From Asticcacaulis solisilvae (lineage in GTDB: Bacteria > Pseudomonadota > Alphaproteobacteria > Caulobacterales > Caulobacteraceae): DNA of 64,000 nucleotides. Below the pieces are notes generated by a model. The model was not told the DNA's origin. It made no database searches and saw only the letters and a program-made list of their open reading frames with translations. Each line of letters opens with the position of its first letter. The stretch's first letter is position 1. The position numbers were made by a program, and so were the translations under genes. Below, piece after piece: positions 24,150 to 32,854 of the stretch. The DNA lies in contig NZ_JAGGMI010000016.1 of NCBI RefSeq assembly GCF_017875235.1, positions 32,823-96,822 of the forward strand. Reading direction: 5' to 3'.

Positions 24150-24499
24150 GTGCTGCTCTCCTATAATCGAGCTGTTATCGAGTTGCAGGGTCGCCCCCAC
24201 ATACAATCGTGGTCTCGGTAGCAGCAGTCGGAGCCTCTGAGGGGCGTTTCCGCCCTCCCCTTGGTCCCTGGATCTCAGGCAGCCGGAGTAACGAATTGTG
24301 GCATCATTAAGCCAGCGCTTTTGAAAACGGTCAACGCATTCCCTAACGGAACACCGCTGGTGCCCGCAAATTTTCAGCGGAAATGGCGAAAATGTCCCAC
24401 TTCATCCCCGCCTGTCGGAAATAATTGCGCGTGACCTGTGTTCGTCAGGCAGCGGAAAGGTGTTATCCTGCCGTCGATACAAGAATTTACGGGCCCCAT
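24150..24499. other. divergent intergenic region csp / hydrolase-like gene
   Basis: These 350 bases hold the csp leader and promoter. A/T-rich sequence with likely promoter elements lies near 24155-24215. I see no conserved cold-box or stable RNA, and no ORF with a ribosome site. GGGCC before 24500 is the only, weak, ribosome site of the plus-strand gene. Confidence 0.35.
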
Positions 24500-25585
24500 A
24501 TGCGTTCTTCCCTGCTTCGCCAGCGGCTGCTGAAAACAGTTCTGACCCTGCCGCCGGCCATGCTGCGTTTCCTGTCGGGCGGAGGCGTCGTCTACCAGGA
24601 CGGTCGGACGCTGGATCCGCAAATCCAGTTCCTGTGGCACGGCTATTTCGCCAAGGGCGATGCGACGCCCCTGACGCTTCACGGCAAGACGCTGGAGCAG
24701 GCGCGGCAGGAATGGGCCGAAACCGCTGCCCTTTTGGGCCTGCCGTCGCAGGTCCGCGTGAAGGTCGAGGACATCAGCAGCGAAACCGTCCGCGGCCTGC
24801 TTGTCCGTCCTTCGACCATCTCCGCCGACGCGCCTCTGCTCGTCTTCTTCCCTCAGGGCGCCGGCGTGCTGGGCGGCCCCGGTCTGTCGCGCGCGGTCTG
24901 CGCCGCCCTGGCGCACGAAGCACGCTGTCCGATCTTCATTCCGGAACTGCGCCTGGCGCCGGTGCATCGCTTCCCGGCGGCCCTTGATGATGCCCGAGAC
25001 GCGCTTAACTGGGCCCAGGCCAATGCCGGGCGGCTGGGGACGCGCAACGGCGGGACGGCCATCGGCGGCATTCTGACCGGGGCCAATCTGGCGGCGCGGC
25101 TGTGCATCGACCTGAAGCGCGAGTTCAAGCCGCTGCCGATGGCGCAGTTGCTGATTACCCCGCTGGTGGATCTCAGCGATCCACGCCTGAAGGATCACGT
25201 GGCAGACGGTTGGCCTTTCGCCGGCGACGATATTCATACCCTGGCCAGCCACTATGCCGGCGCCGGCACCGACCTGACCGATCCACGCATTTCACCGGCG
25301 CTGGAAAAGCTGCTGATCGGCCAGCCGCGCACCCTGGCGGTTTCGGCGGGGCTCGATCCGCTGGCGGCGCAAACCGAAGCCTTCGTCAGGCGCCTGATCG
25401 CCGCCCGCGTGAATGTTGTCTATCGCCGCTACGATACCCTGCCGCTCGGTTTTGACCTGCTGACAGGGGTCGTCGATACCTCTTACGCCGCCGTCCAGGA
25501 CATTGCACGCCTTTGGGTGGAGCTTCTGCGCGCGGGGCATCCGGAAGGCGTTGAGGCGCCTGAAGCCATGCAGGATATCGCGTGA
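24500..25585 (+). CDS. inactive hormone-sensitive-lipase-type hydrolase homologue
   Basis: A 361-residue protein with the alpha/beta-hydrolase_3 (HSL/BFAE) fold but without its catalytic residues. The HGGG oxyanion motif is QGAG (FFPQGAGVLGG, Gln119). The GDSAGG elbow is GGILTGANLAAR with Leu192 in place of the serine. The HGF histidine is LPLGFDLL with Leu316. Only the acid-containing AGLDPLAAQTEAFVRRL segment is kept. The frame is intact and spacing between motifs is normal, so this looks like a retained pseudo-enzyme, perhaps a binding or scaffold protein. GTG of the DUF1285 gene overlaps its stop, implying a linked role. Start at 24500 is preferred over a TTG at 24425. Confidence 0.82.
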   Translation: MRSSLLRQRLLKTVLTLPPAMLRFLSGGGVVYQDGRTLDPQIQFLWHGYFAKGDATPLTLHGKTLEQARQEWAETAALLGLPSQVRVKVEDISSETVRGLLVRPSTISADAPLLVFFPQGAGVLGGPGLSRAVCAALAHEARCPIFIPELRLAPVHRFPAALDDARDALNWAQANAGRLGTRNGGTAIGGILTGANLAARLCIDLKREFKPLPMAQLLITPLVDLSDPRLKDHVADGWPFAGDDIHTLASHYAGAGTDLTDPRISPALEKLLIGQPRTLAVSAGLDPLAAQTEAFVRRLIAARVNVVYRRYDTLPLGFDLLTGVVDTSYAAVQDIARLWVELLRAGHPEGVEAPEAMQDIA

Positions 25586-26121
25586 AAGGCCTGCTCGACT
25601 TTTACGGCGCCCATGGCGATGCGCCCACCCGCGACTTGCCCGTCGATCAGTGGCATCCGGCCTTCTGCGGCGATATCGACATGCGCATCGCCACGAACGG
25701 CGTCTGGTTCTACAATGGCACGCCGATCGAACGTCCCGCCATGGTGCGGCTGTTTTCCCGCATCCTGCGGCGCGAAGACGACAGCTATTACCTGGTGACC
25801 CCGGTCGAAAAGGTCCGGATCGCGGTCGATGACGCGCCTTTCGTGGCTGTCGGCATGAATCGGGACGGTGAAGCCCTCACCTTTCACACCCATGTCGGCG
25901 ATGTGGTCACGGCGGACGCGGACCACCCTTTACGCTTCGAGATCGATGCCGACGGTGCCGTCCGGCCCTATATCGAGGTGCGTAACGCCCTCGAAGCCCG
26001 TCTGACGCCGGCCGTGGCGCGTGAGCTTCTGGCGCTCGCCATTCCTCGTGACGGGTGGTTCGGAATCTCTTCGAAGGGCGCGTTTTTTGCTATTTCCGCC
26101 AATACCTTAACAGATGACTAA
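25582..26121 (+). CDS. DUF1285 family protein
   Basis: A 179-residue cytoplasmic protein of the DUF1285 family. Typical segments are CGDIDMRIATNGVWFYNGTPIERPAMVRLFSRILRRE...YYLVTPVEKVRIAVDDAPFVAV and GDVVTADADHPLRF. Structures of the family show a split beta-domain with an apparent ligand pocket; the function is unknown. In many alphaproteobacteria it sits near MoxR and RNA-processing genes. Here it is coupled instead to the inactive hydrolase homologue through a GTGA overlap. Confidence 0.92.
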   Translation: MKGLLDFYGAHGDAPTRDLPVDQWHPAFCGDIDMRIATNGVWFYNGTPIERPAMVRLFSRILRREDDSYYLVTPVEKVRIAVDDAPFVAVGMNRDGEALTFHTHVGDVVTADADHPLRFEIDADGAVRPYIEVRNALEARLTPAVARELLALAIPRDGWFGISSKGAFFAISANTLTDD

Positions 26122-26203
26122 CCCGTTCAGGCTGGGTTCAGGTTCAATTGTGTAAGATCTGAAACATGGGCCTGTTCAGTAATCTCGTTTTTAAGGTGTC
26201 GCC

Positions 26204-26650
26204 ATGAAGAAGATTTTTAGCGCCGCTGCCCTTGGCCTGGTTGTCGCCATCAGTTCGCTGAGCGCCCCGGCCTCGGCCCTGGCTTTTGACCGCTACGACC
26301 GTCACGATCGCTATGACCGTCACGACCGTGGAGACCGTTGGGACCGGCACGACCGCCGCGATCGTGGAGATCGTTGGGACCGGCATGACCGCCGCGACCG
26401 ATACGATCGCTACGAGCGTCGCAGCTATGACCGTGGATATCACAGGGGCTGGCGGGACCGGTCCGACTGGCGCCGCGGTGGCTATGTGTCCTACAATGAC
26501 TGGAACCGTGGCTACTACGTCGACTATCGCCGTCATCGCCACCTCTACGCCCCGCCCCGGGGTTACGAATGGCGCCGCGTCGATAACAACTACGTCCTCG
26601 CCGCGGTCGCGACCGGCCTGATCGCCGGCCTGATCATCGGTAACTATTAA
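26204..26650 (+). CDS. RcnB-like periplasmic protein with Asp/Arg-rich repeat
   Basis: A 148-residue exported protein. A signal peptide (cleavage after ASALA) is followed by about 45 residues of degenerate DRYDRHDR/DRWDRHDRRDRG repeats and by an RcnB-type C-terminal domain: YRRHRHLYAPPRGYEWRRVDNNYVLAAVATGLIAGLIIGNY. RcnB domains occur in periplasmic proteins linked to nickel/cobalt homeostasis in E. coli; the role here is unproven. The histidines and aspartates of the repeat could bind metal. The repeat makes the antisense strand open as well. AAGGTGTCGCC precedes the ATG. Confidence 0.85.
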   Translation: MKKIFSAAALGLVVAISSLSAPASALAFDRYDRHDRYDRHDRGDRWDRHDRRDRGDRWDRHDRRDRYDRYERRSYDRGYHRGWRDRSDWRRGGYVSYNDWNRGYYVDYRRHRHLYAPPRGYEWRRVDNNYVLAAVATGLIAGLIIGNY

Positions 26651-26659
26651 AATCAGTGG

Positions 26660-26688
26660 GCGCCTTCCTTCGGGAAGGCGCTTTTTTT
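26660..26688 (+). terminator. rho-independent terminator
   Basis: Stem GCGCCTTCC / GGAAGGCGC with TTCG tetraloop followed by seven T residues. It ends the RcnB-like gene and touches the stop codon of the convergent dxs gene. Confidence 0.95.
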
Positions 26689-28615
26689 AGCGCTTGATGG
26701 CTTTGATGGCTTCGGCTTCCAGCCCCAGCGCCTGCAGCGCCGTAAGCGTTATACCCGCCGCGTCGAGACCGGCCTGGGCATACATGGCCGGCATGCTGTC
26801 CTGGTCCTGGAAGATATCCGGCAGGGTCAGGGTGCGGATCTTGAGACCGGCATCAAGCGCGCCTTCGCGGGCCAGCAGGTGCAGGACAAAGGCGCCAAAA
26901 CCGCCTTCGGCCCCCTCTTCGACCGTGATCAGGCATTCGTGTTCGCGCGCCAGGCGCAGCACCAGATCGCGATCCACCGGCTTGGCGAAGCGGGCATCGG
27001 CGACCGTCGTCGACAGGCCGCGCGCCGCCAGCATGTCAGCCGCTTTCAAAGCATCGGTCAGGCGCGTCCCCAGCGACAGGATGGCGACCTTGGAACCTTC
27101 GCGGACGATGCGGCCCTTGCCGATCTGAAGCGCTTCGGCCACCGCCGGGATTTCGACACCGACGCCTTCGCCGCGCGGATAACGGAAGGCGCTGGGGCCC
27201 GCCTCATAGTCACGCGCCGTGGCGATCATCGCCGCCAGTTCGGCCTCGTCGGCCGCCGCCATGATCATCATGTTGGGCAAGGCGCCGAGATAGCCGATAT
27301 CGAAGGTCCCGGCGTGGGTCGCGCCATCGGCTCCGACCAGTCCCGCCCGGTCGATGGCGAACCGCACCGGCAGGTTCTGCAGGGCTACGTCGTGCGCCAC
27401 CTGGTCGTAGCCGCGTTGCAGGAAGGTCGAATAGAGGGCGCAGAACGGCTTCATGCCGTCGGCGGCAAGGCCCGCGGCAAAGGTCACGGCGTGCTGTTCG
27501 GCGATGCCGACATCATAGGTGCGGTCGGGAAAGACCTCGGCGAAGCGGTCAAGGCCGGTGCCCGACGGCATGGCGGCGGTGATCGCGACGACCTTGGGGT
27601 CGATGCGCGCCTGCTTGATCAGTTCGGTGGCGAAGACCTCGGTATAGCTTGGGGCATTCGACTTCGGCTTGGACTGTTCGCCGGTGATGACGTCGAACTT
27701 CGCGACGCCGTGATACTTGTCCGACGCGCTTTCGGCGTGGACATAGCCCTTGCCCTTTTGGGTGACGACGTGGACAAGGACCGGCCGGTCATTGATGCCG
27801 CGCACGCGCTTCAGGACGGCCAGGACGTGTTCCATATTGTGGCCGTCGATCGGTCCGACATAGTAGAAGCCCAGTTCCTCAAAAAACGTACCGCCGGTGA
27901 CGTAGGTGCGCGAAAACTCCTCGCCCTTGCGCACCATCTCATAAAGCGGGCGCGGCAGATGCTCGGCGACCTGTCGGCCGAAGCGGCGAATCGACTGATA
28001 GGTGCCGCCGGAGACCAGATTGGCCAGGTAGGCGCTCATGCCGCCGACCGGTGGGGCGATCGACATGTCGTTGTCGTTGAGGATGACCGTCAGGTTCTTG
28101 GTCGTTTCGGCGGCGTTGTTCATCGCCTCATAGGCCATGCCGGCCGACATCGAGCCGTCGCCGATAACCGCCACCACCTTGTTTGTCTCACCCTTCAGGT
28201 CGCGGGCGGCACAGAAGCCGAGCGCCGCCGAGATCGAGGTGGCAGCGTGCGCGGCGCCGAACGGATCATAGGCGCTTTCCGCGCGCTTGGTGAAACCCGA
28301 CAGCCCGCCGCCCTGTCGCAGGGTGCGGATACGGTCGCGGCGGCCGGTCAGAATTTTGTGTGGATAGGTCTGGTGGCCGACATCCCAGATGAGGATATCG
28401 CTAGGCGTATCAAAGACATGGTGCAGCGCGACCGTCAGTTCGACCACCCCAAGCGCCGAACCCAGGTGGCCACCGATCTTGGAGACAACATCGATGGTTT
28501 CCGCGCGCACTTCCTCGGCCAGCGCCTTCAGTTCGGCACCGTTCAGCTCGTGGATTTTGGCTGGATTGAACCCTTCGCTGCCGTGCAGCGTATCGAGGAT
28601 CGGGGTTTCAGGCAT
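26687..28615 (-). CDS. dxs: 1-deoxy-D-xylulose-5-phosphate synthase
   Basis: A 642-residue thiamine-diphosphate enzyme that condenses pyruvate with glyceraldehyde 3-phosphate, the first and rate-limiting step of the MEP isoprenoid pathway. The ThDP motif is [17 protein letters not shown]...NDNDMSI; the N-terminal [21 protein letters not shown] and the transketolase-like pyrimidine domain ([20 protein letters not shown]) are complete. Length matches the family. It lies downstream of ispA and xseB on the same strand, an order common in proteobacteria. Confidence 0.98.
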   Translation of the reverse strand: MPETPILDTLHGSEGFNPAKIHELNGAELKALAEEVRAETIDVVSKIGGHLGSALGVVELTVALHHVFDTPSDILIWDVGHQTYPHKILTGRRDRIRTLRQGGGLSGFTKRAESAYDPFGAAHAATSISAALGFCAARDLKGETNKVVAVIGDGSMSAGMAYEAMNNAAETTKNLTVILNDNDMSIAPPVGGMSAYLANLVSGGTYQSIRRFGRQVAEHLPRPLYEMVRKGEEFSRTYVTGGTFFEELGFYYVGPIDGHNMEHVLAVLKRVRGINDRPVLVHVVTQKGKGYVHAESASDKYHGVAKFDVITGEQSKPKSNAPSYTEVFATELIKQARIDPKVVAITAAMPSGTGLDRFAEVFPDRTYDVGIAEQHAVTFAAGLAADGMKPFCALYSTFLQRGYDQVAHDVALQNLPVRFAIDRAGLVGADGATHAGTFDIGYLGALPNMMIMAAADEAELAAMIATARDYEAGPSAFRYPRGEGVGVEIPAVAEALQIGKGRIVREGSKVAILSLGTRLTDALKAADMLAARGLSTTVADARFAKPVDRDLVLRLAREHECLITVEEGAEGGFGAFVLHLLAREGALDAGLKIRTLTLPDIFQDQDSMPAMYAQAGLDAAGITLTALQALGLEAEAIKAIKR

Positions 28616-28668
28616 ACTGTGCGCAAACCGGTTTCTGGCGGAACCAAAATAAGAAGAGAAAAAGTGGT

Positions 28669-29583
28669 TCAGTTGCGCCGATTGAGTACGAAGTCAACAC
28701 TGTCGCGCAAGTATCGCGCCTTTCCGCCGAAAATATCAAGCCTGGATTTGGCCTGCTCACTGAGCATTTTGACGCGGGCCTTGGCCTCATCCAGCCCCAG
28801 AAGCGTCACGAAGTTGGTCTTGCCCTTTTCAGCGTCCTTGCCGCCTGACGCCTTGCCCATCTCCTCGGGATCGCCTTCGACATCCAGCACGTCGTCGGCG
28901 ATCTGGTAGGCCAGCCCCAGGTCCTGGGCGAAGTGCATCAGGGCCATGCCGTCGCGTTCGGGCGCATCGGCAATCACCAGCGGGATTTCAAAGGCATAGA
29001 CGATCAAGGCGCCGGTCTTCAGGCGCTGCATGCGCGCCACACCGCCCAGGTCGTCATGCACGCCGATCAGGTCGATCATCTGGCCGCCGGCCATGCCGAG
29101 CGCACCCGAAGCCTGGGCCAGCAGCCGCACCAGTTCGCAGCGCACCGCCGCGTCCTCGTGCGTGTCCTCGCTGGCCAGGATTTCGAAGGCGATGCTTTGC
29201 AGGGCGTCGCCGGCCAGGACGGCGGTGGCTTCGTCATAGGCGCGATGGACGGTCAGCTGCCCGCGGCGGATGTCGTCGTCGTCCATGCACGGCAGGTCAT
29301 CGTGAACCAGGCTATAGGCGTGGATGCATTCGAGCGCGCAGGCGGCGCGCAGTACCGAATTCTCGTCAGCATCGAACAGGCGCGCGGTTTCCAGCGCGAA
29401 GAACGGCCGGATGCGCTTGCCGGGCCCGAGCGCCGCGTAACGCATGGCCTCGGTCAGTCGGCTCTCCGCCCCCTCGCCGCGCGGCAGGAGCTGGTCGAGC
29501 GCCAGGGTCACCAGGTCGGCCGTCTCGGCCAGCCGCTGCTGTAAGGGCGGAAGATCGGAATTTGCAGCGACCGGTGCGGGCAT
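28669..29583 (-). CDS. ispA: farnesyl/geranylgeranyl diphosphate synthase
   Basis: A 304-residue trans-isoprenyl diphosphate synthase, using the product of the MEP pathway. The first aspartate-rich motif is [18 protein letters not shown], whose DDxxxxD spacing is typical of bacterial IspA, and the second is [26 protein letters not shown] is the helix-F region. The start ATG 29583 overlaps the xseB stop by one base (TAATG), which excludes a 33-residue N-terminal extension. Chain length (C15 versus C20) is not certain from sequence. Confidence 0.95.
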   Translation of the reverse strand: MPAPVAANSDLPPLQQRLAETADLVTLALDQLLPRGEGAESRLTEAMRYAALGPGKRIRPFFALETARLFDADENSVLRAACALECIHAYSLVHDDLPCMDDDDIRRGQLTVHRAYDEATAVLAGDALQSIAFEILASEDTHEDAAVRCELVRLLAQASGALGMAGGQMIDLIGVHDDLGGVARMQRLKTGALIVYAFEIPLVIADAPERDGMALMHFAQDLGLAYQIADDVLDVEGDPEEMGKASGGKDAEKGKTNFVTLLGLDEAKARVKMLSEQAKSRLDIFGGKARYLRDSVDFVLNRRN

Positions 29584-29819
29584 TACTCGAAGCTCGCCGG
29601 TGCGGTACCTTCGACGACACCGGACTTCGACAGCGAAATCTTCTCGACCTGCAGGCGCGCGGCTTCGAGACGCATTTCGCACAAGGCCTTGAGCTCCGCA
29701 CCGCGCTTATAGAGGTCCAGCGACTTTTCCAGCGGCGCCTGCCCCGATTCGAGCTCGGACACGATCTTCTCGAGTTCCTTCAGCGCCTCTTCAAAGGACA
29801 GTCCATTGGCTTCGGCCAT
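29583..29819 (-). CDS. xseB: exodeoxyribonuclease VII small subunit
   Basis: A 78-residue helical protein: [55 protein letters not shown] is the entire XseB domain. It forms the multimeric small subunit of exonuclease VII, which degrades single-stranded DNA together with XseA; xseA is not in the window. It overlaps ispA by one base and starts directly after the stop of the upstream phosphatase gene (TAGATG). Confidence 0.96.
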   Translation of the reverse strand: MAEANGLSFEEALKELEKIVSELESGQAPLEKSLDLYKRGAELKALCEMRLEAARLQVEKISLSKSGVVEGTAPASFE

Positions 29820-30473
29820 CTATCGCTCCTTCAGTTCGTAGCGGCGGCACCCCCAGTATTGAAACCCCTGCTCGACCGTCTTTATATAGCCCATTTTCTT
29901 CAGTTCAAGGCTGATCATCAGATTGAAATAGCCGTGCGCCAGGACGAGTACGTCTCCGCCTTCGCGCGCTTTTTCGACCAGAAAATCGGCGGCCTTTTTC
30001 GCCCGTTGCACGGCCTGATGACGCGTTTCCGGCGCATTGTGGTTGTCCGTATACCACCACCACAGGCGCGACACCGTCCCCCACCCCCACGACTTGGGTG
30101 ACAGCTTGATCCAGGTCGGCAGATGCGGCGGCGGCAAGGGCGCCTCGACCAGCATGTCCAGCTGTTCAAACGGACGCTTGCCGCAAACGGCCTGAGCGGT
30201 TTCGATCGAGCGCCGGATGGTCGAGGAATAGATGTAACGGGCTTCGCGCGCGTACTGGTCCAGACAATGCGGCGGAGTCTGGCCAGCCAGAAGCCCGGCC
30301 TGCTCGTACTTCGCCCACCAGTCTTCGTAGCCGCGCCAGTCGAGCAGCAGGCGCCGCGACAGGTCCGGCTCGCCGTGACGGACAAGAGTGATGGCGCCCG
30401 GCGACGCCGTGACGACAGGCCTTGCGTTCGTCGTTACGCCCTCGCCCTCATCCACTCGTGTTATGTCCTGCAC
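29820..30473 (-). CDS. histidine phosphatase superfamily protein
   Basis: A 217-residue phosphoglycerate-mutase-like protein. The phospho-accepting histidine is in ITLVRHGEP, with a second catalytic arginine in YSSTIRRSIETAQ and the C-terminal VLVLAHGYFNLMISLEL. The middle is rich in Trp/Pro (LPTWIKLSPKSWGWGTVSRLWWWYTDN), unlike standard GpmA. The substrate is unknown. It begins at GTG 30473; another GTG at 30455 is possible. It is the first gene of the xseB-ispA-dxs run. Confidence 0.87.
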   Translation of the reverse strand: MQDITRVDEGEGVTTNARPVVTASPGAITLVRHGEPDLSRRLLLDWRGYEDWWAKYEQAGLLAGQTPPHCLDQYAREARYIYSSTIRRSIETAQAVCGKRPFEQLDMLVEAPLPPPHLPTWIKLSPKSWGWGTVSRLWWWYTDNHNAPETRHQAVQRAKKAADFLVEKAREGGDVLVLAHGYFNLMISLELKKMGYIKTVEQGFQYWGCRRYELKER

Positions 30474-30585
30474 CGCGCCCCCAAATCGCCGAGCCCGGTC
30501 TCACCAGATTCGGAATTGGTTGTTAATCGAGCGACCGTCGTAACGTCAGTGCCTTATCGAGACAAGTGTTTTATGGCGAGCCGAC

Positions 30586-31827
30586 CTAGTCCGCCCGCTG
30601 CAACTGAAGGTGGACGACGTTGGTCCGCGCGGTCCGGAAACCGGCTTCGCAATAGGCCAGGTAGAAGAGCCACAGCTTGCGGAACGGGTCGTCGAAACCG
30701 TGGATGCGGCCCTCGTGCCAGGCCTTCTCAAACCGTAACGCCCACTGTTTCAGGGTTTCGGCATAGTCCTTGCCGAAGCTGAAGTCGGACATGAGCTTAA
30801 GGCCGGCAGCGCGCGAATGTTCGGCCAGCTTGGTGAGCGAAGGTAGCATGCCACCCGGGAAAATATACTTCTGGATGAAGTCAGCGCGCTGGCGGTATTC
30901 CTCGAACGTCTCGTCGGCAATGGTGATGATCTGCAGGCCAGCCTTGCCGCCGGATTTCAGCACGTTGCGCACCTTGTCAAAATAGGCGCTCCAATAGGCC
31001 TCGCCGACCGCTTCAAACATTTCGATCGACACCACGGCGTCGTATTCGCCCTCTATGTCGCGATAGTCCATGAGCTTGATCTCGACCTTGTCGCTCAAGC
31101 CCAGGCGTTCCATGCGTTCGACGGCGTAGTCGAGCTGGGCCTGGCTGATGGTCACGCCCGTAACGCGCGCGCCGATGGTTTCGGCGGCGTACTGGGCGAA
31201 ACCGCCCCAGCCGCAACCGATCTCCAGCACGTGCTGGCCGGGCTTGAGGTCGACCAGTTTTGCCAGCCGCTCATATTTGGCGGTCTGGGCGGCGGTCAGG
31301 TCGTCCTTGGACCGGCCGTCGAACAGGGCCGACGAATAGGTCATGCTCTTGTCGAGCCACTTGTCGTAGAAGCTGTTGCCCAGGTCATAATGGGCGAAGA
31401 TATTCCGCCGCGATCCCGACTTGGTGTTTTTACGTAAAGCATGGACGATCTTGTTGATCGTCCGCGTGATGATATTGCCGGTGAAAAGCTGGCCCAGCTT
31501 TTTCGAGTTCAGCGTCAGGACTTCCAGCAGGGTCGCAAGATCGGGCGTATCCCACTCATTGTCCTTGTAGCCGTCGCAGAAGCCGATATCGCCCGACGCC
31601 AGGACCCGCTTGATGAAGTTGAAATCCTTGACCTGCAGGACCGCCGCCGGCCCTGGCTTCTGGCCCTGCAGCAGCAGGTGCTTGCCATTGGGAAAGACAA
31701 CATCGAGGCTGCCCGCGTCCCACGCCTTTTGCAGCATGGCCACGCCCTTGCGCGCCATCAGCGGAACATCGTTAAGGGCGGCCTTGGGAAAATTGTCGGA
31801 AAGGGTGGCTACGGAAGCAGACGACAT
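30586..31827 (-). CDS. cfa: cyclopropane-fatty-acyl-phospholipid synthase
   Basis: A 413-residue SAM-dependent enzyme that adds a methylene bridge to cis-unsaturated acyl chains of membrane phospholipids. The SAM-binding motif is HVLEIGCGWGGFAQYAA; upstream lie the family-typical NIFAHYDLGNSFYDKWLDKSMTYSSALF and downstream SIEMFEAVGEAYW and the FIQKYIFPGGMLPS segment. The N-terminal lipid-binding region is present. It is monocistronic, with 112 and 114 bp of non-coding DNA on its two sides. Confidence 0.95.
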   Translation of the reverse strand: MSSASVATLSDNFPKAALNDVPLMARKGVAMLQKAWDAGSLDVVFPNGKHLLLQGQKPGPAAVLQVKDFNFIKRVLASGDIGFCDGYKDNEWDTPDLATLLEVLTLNSKKLGQLFTGNIITRTINKIVHALRKNTKSGSRRNIFAHYDLGNSFYDKWLDKSMTYSSALFDGRSKDDLTAAQTAKYERLAKLVDLKPGQHVLEIGCGWGGFAQYAAETIGARVTGVTISQAQLDYAVERMERLGLSDKVEIKLMDYRDIEGEYDAVVSIEMFEAVGEAYWSAYFDKVRNVLKSGGKAGLQIITIADETFEEYRQRADFIQKYIFPGGMLPSLTKLAEHSRAAGLKLMSDFSFGKDYAETLKQWALRFEKAWHEGRIHGFDDPFRKLWLFYLAYCEAGFRTARTNVVHLQLQRAD

Positions 31828-31941
31828 GCGGGAACAGCCTTTCGTTTAAGTGATTCAACACCTTGTACGACACGCTGCTGGAGCCGGATTGGTCACCAAC
31901 TTCGTTAAATATGAGGGACAAAAATCAGAAAACAATATGGC

Positions 31942-32814
31942 TCAACCGGCCCATGTTTTCCATCGCCGGGCCAGGCCTTTGGTAAAATTCCCGCACGACG
32001 CGCGCGACACCTTTCTTCCCTGCCGGACCGCCTTGTTGCCTTCGGCTTCGAGGCGATGATGGATCAGCTTGCGGATCGACTGCAGGCGTTGCGGCGGCAA
32101 CGGCATGTGGCTGGCCAGAAGCTGCTCTTCCAGCACGGCCAGATCGTGATGGTGACCAAGCGTTTTAGCCAGGGTTTTCAGTCGCGCGCCCAGCCGCCGG
32201 ATCCGTTTCGGCCAGACGTCGCGGACAAGCTGGATTTGATAGTACAGGGCCTTCACCTGCTTGCGCCATTCGTGCAGATTGTCCGCCGTCAGATCGCGCG
32301 CCGCACGCCGCGCCTTCTTTTCACGCCGGCAGGATTTGCGATAGGCCTGTTTCAGGGCTGCCTTGCGGTCGCGGCGTTCCAGCGGCAACTCAGCTATGCG
32401 CTGACGCGCATCGGCGGCAATCACCGCCACGTCCGCGAGCACGCTGGCGATATTTCCGTTTTCCGGCGTGACGTCCGGCAAGGCGCTGCGCGCCGCGGAA
32501 ATGTCGCCGGCGTGCGCCTCTCCGGGAAACGCATCGCGCAGCGACTCCACACTTTCGTGCAGAACATCGGCATCGCGCTGCACGCTCAGGCGTCGCGAGA
32601 GATCGCGGAATATCCGGTTTTCCGATTTGAAAGCCTCATCCCCCAGGGCGTCGCGCAAAAGACGCAGCCAGGCGCGGATTTTCTTGCACGACAACCGCAG
32701 TGCATGGACCAGGCCGGCGTCATCCACCGACGCCCGATCCATGTCATCAAGCTGTTCGAGGATGACGCGCCGGACGCCATCCTCGAAATCGTCCCATTTT
32801 TCCAAAACCGTCAT
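31942..32814 (-). CDS. CHAD-domain protein
   Basis: A 290-residue helical protein with a CHAD domain. The conserved histidine and basic helices are visible: VHALRLSCKKIRAWLRLLRDALG, LHEWRKQVKALYYQIQLVRDVWPKRI and LGHHHDLAVLEEQLL, with RKLIHHRLEAE near the end. CHAD domains bind inorganic polyphosphate, often on granules. There is no CYTH domain attached, unlike many homologues. It is 40 bp from the GH31 gene on the same strand but no functional link is obvious. Confidence 0.92.
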   Translation of the reverse strand: MTVLEKWDDFEDGVRRVILEQLDDMDRASVDDAGLVHALRLSCKKIRAWLRLLRDALGDEAFKSENRIFRDLSRRLSVQRDADVLHESVESLRDAFPGEAHAGDISAARSALPDVTPENGNIASVLADVAVIAADARQRIAELPLERRDRKAALKQAYRKSCRREKKARRAARDLTADNLHEWRKQVKALYYQIQLVRDVWPKRIRRLGARLKTLAKTLGHHHDLAVLEEQLLASHMPLPPQRLQSIRKLIHHRLEAEGNKAVRQGRKVSRASCGNFTKGLARRWKTWAG

Positions 32815-32854
32815 GGTACGGACATTACCGCGCCATGACGTAAGGAAGAAATGA

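Noticed and set aside
26289..26420. Short regularly repeated DNA as a CRISPR array
   Set aside because: The repeats are degenerate, in frame, and encode the DRHDR stretch of an exported protein; no cas genes or unique spacers.
28616..28668. Thiamine riboswitch in front of dxs
   Set aside because: The gap between ispA and dxs is only 53 bases and lacks the conserved CUGAGA element.
26879..28909. 676-codon open frame antisense to dxs and ispA
   Set aside because: Antisense shadow of two well-defined isoprenoid genes; no ribosome site or domain.
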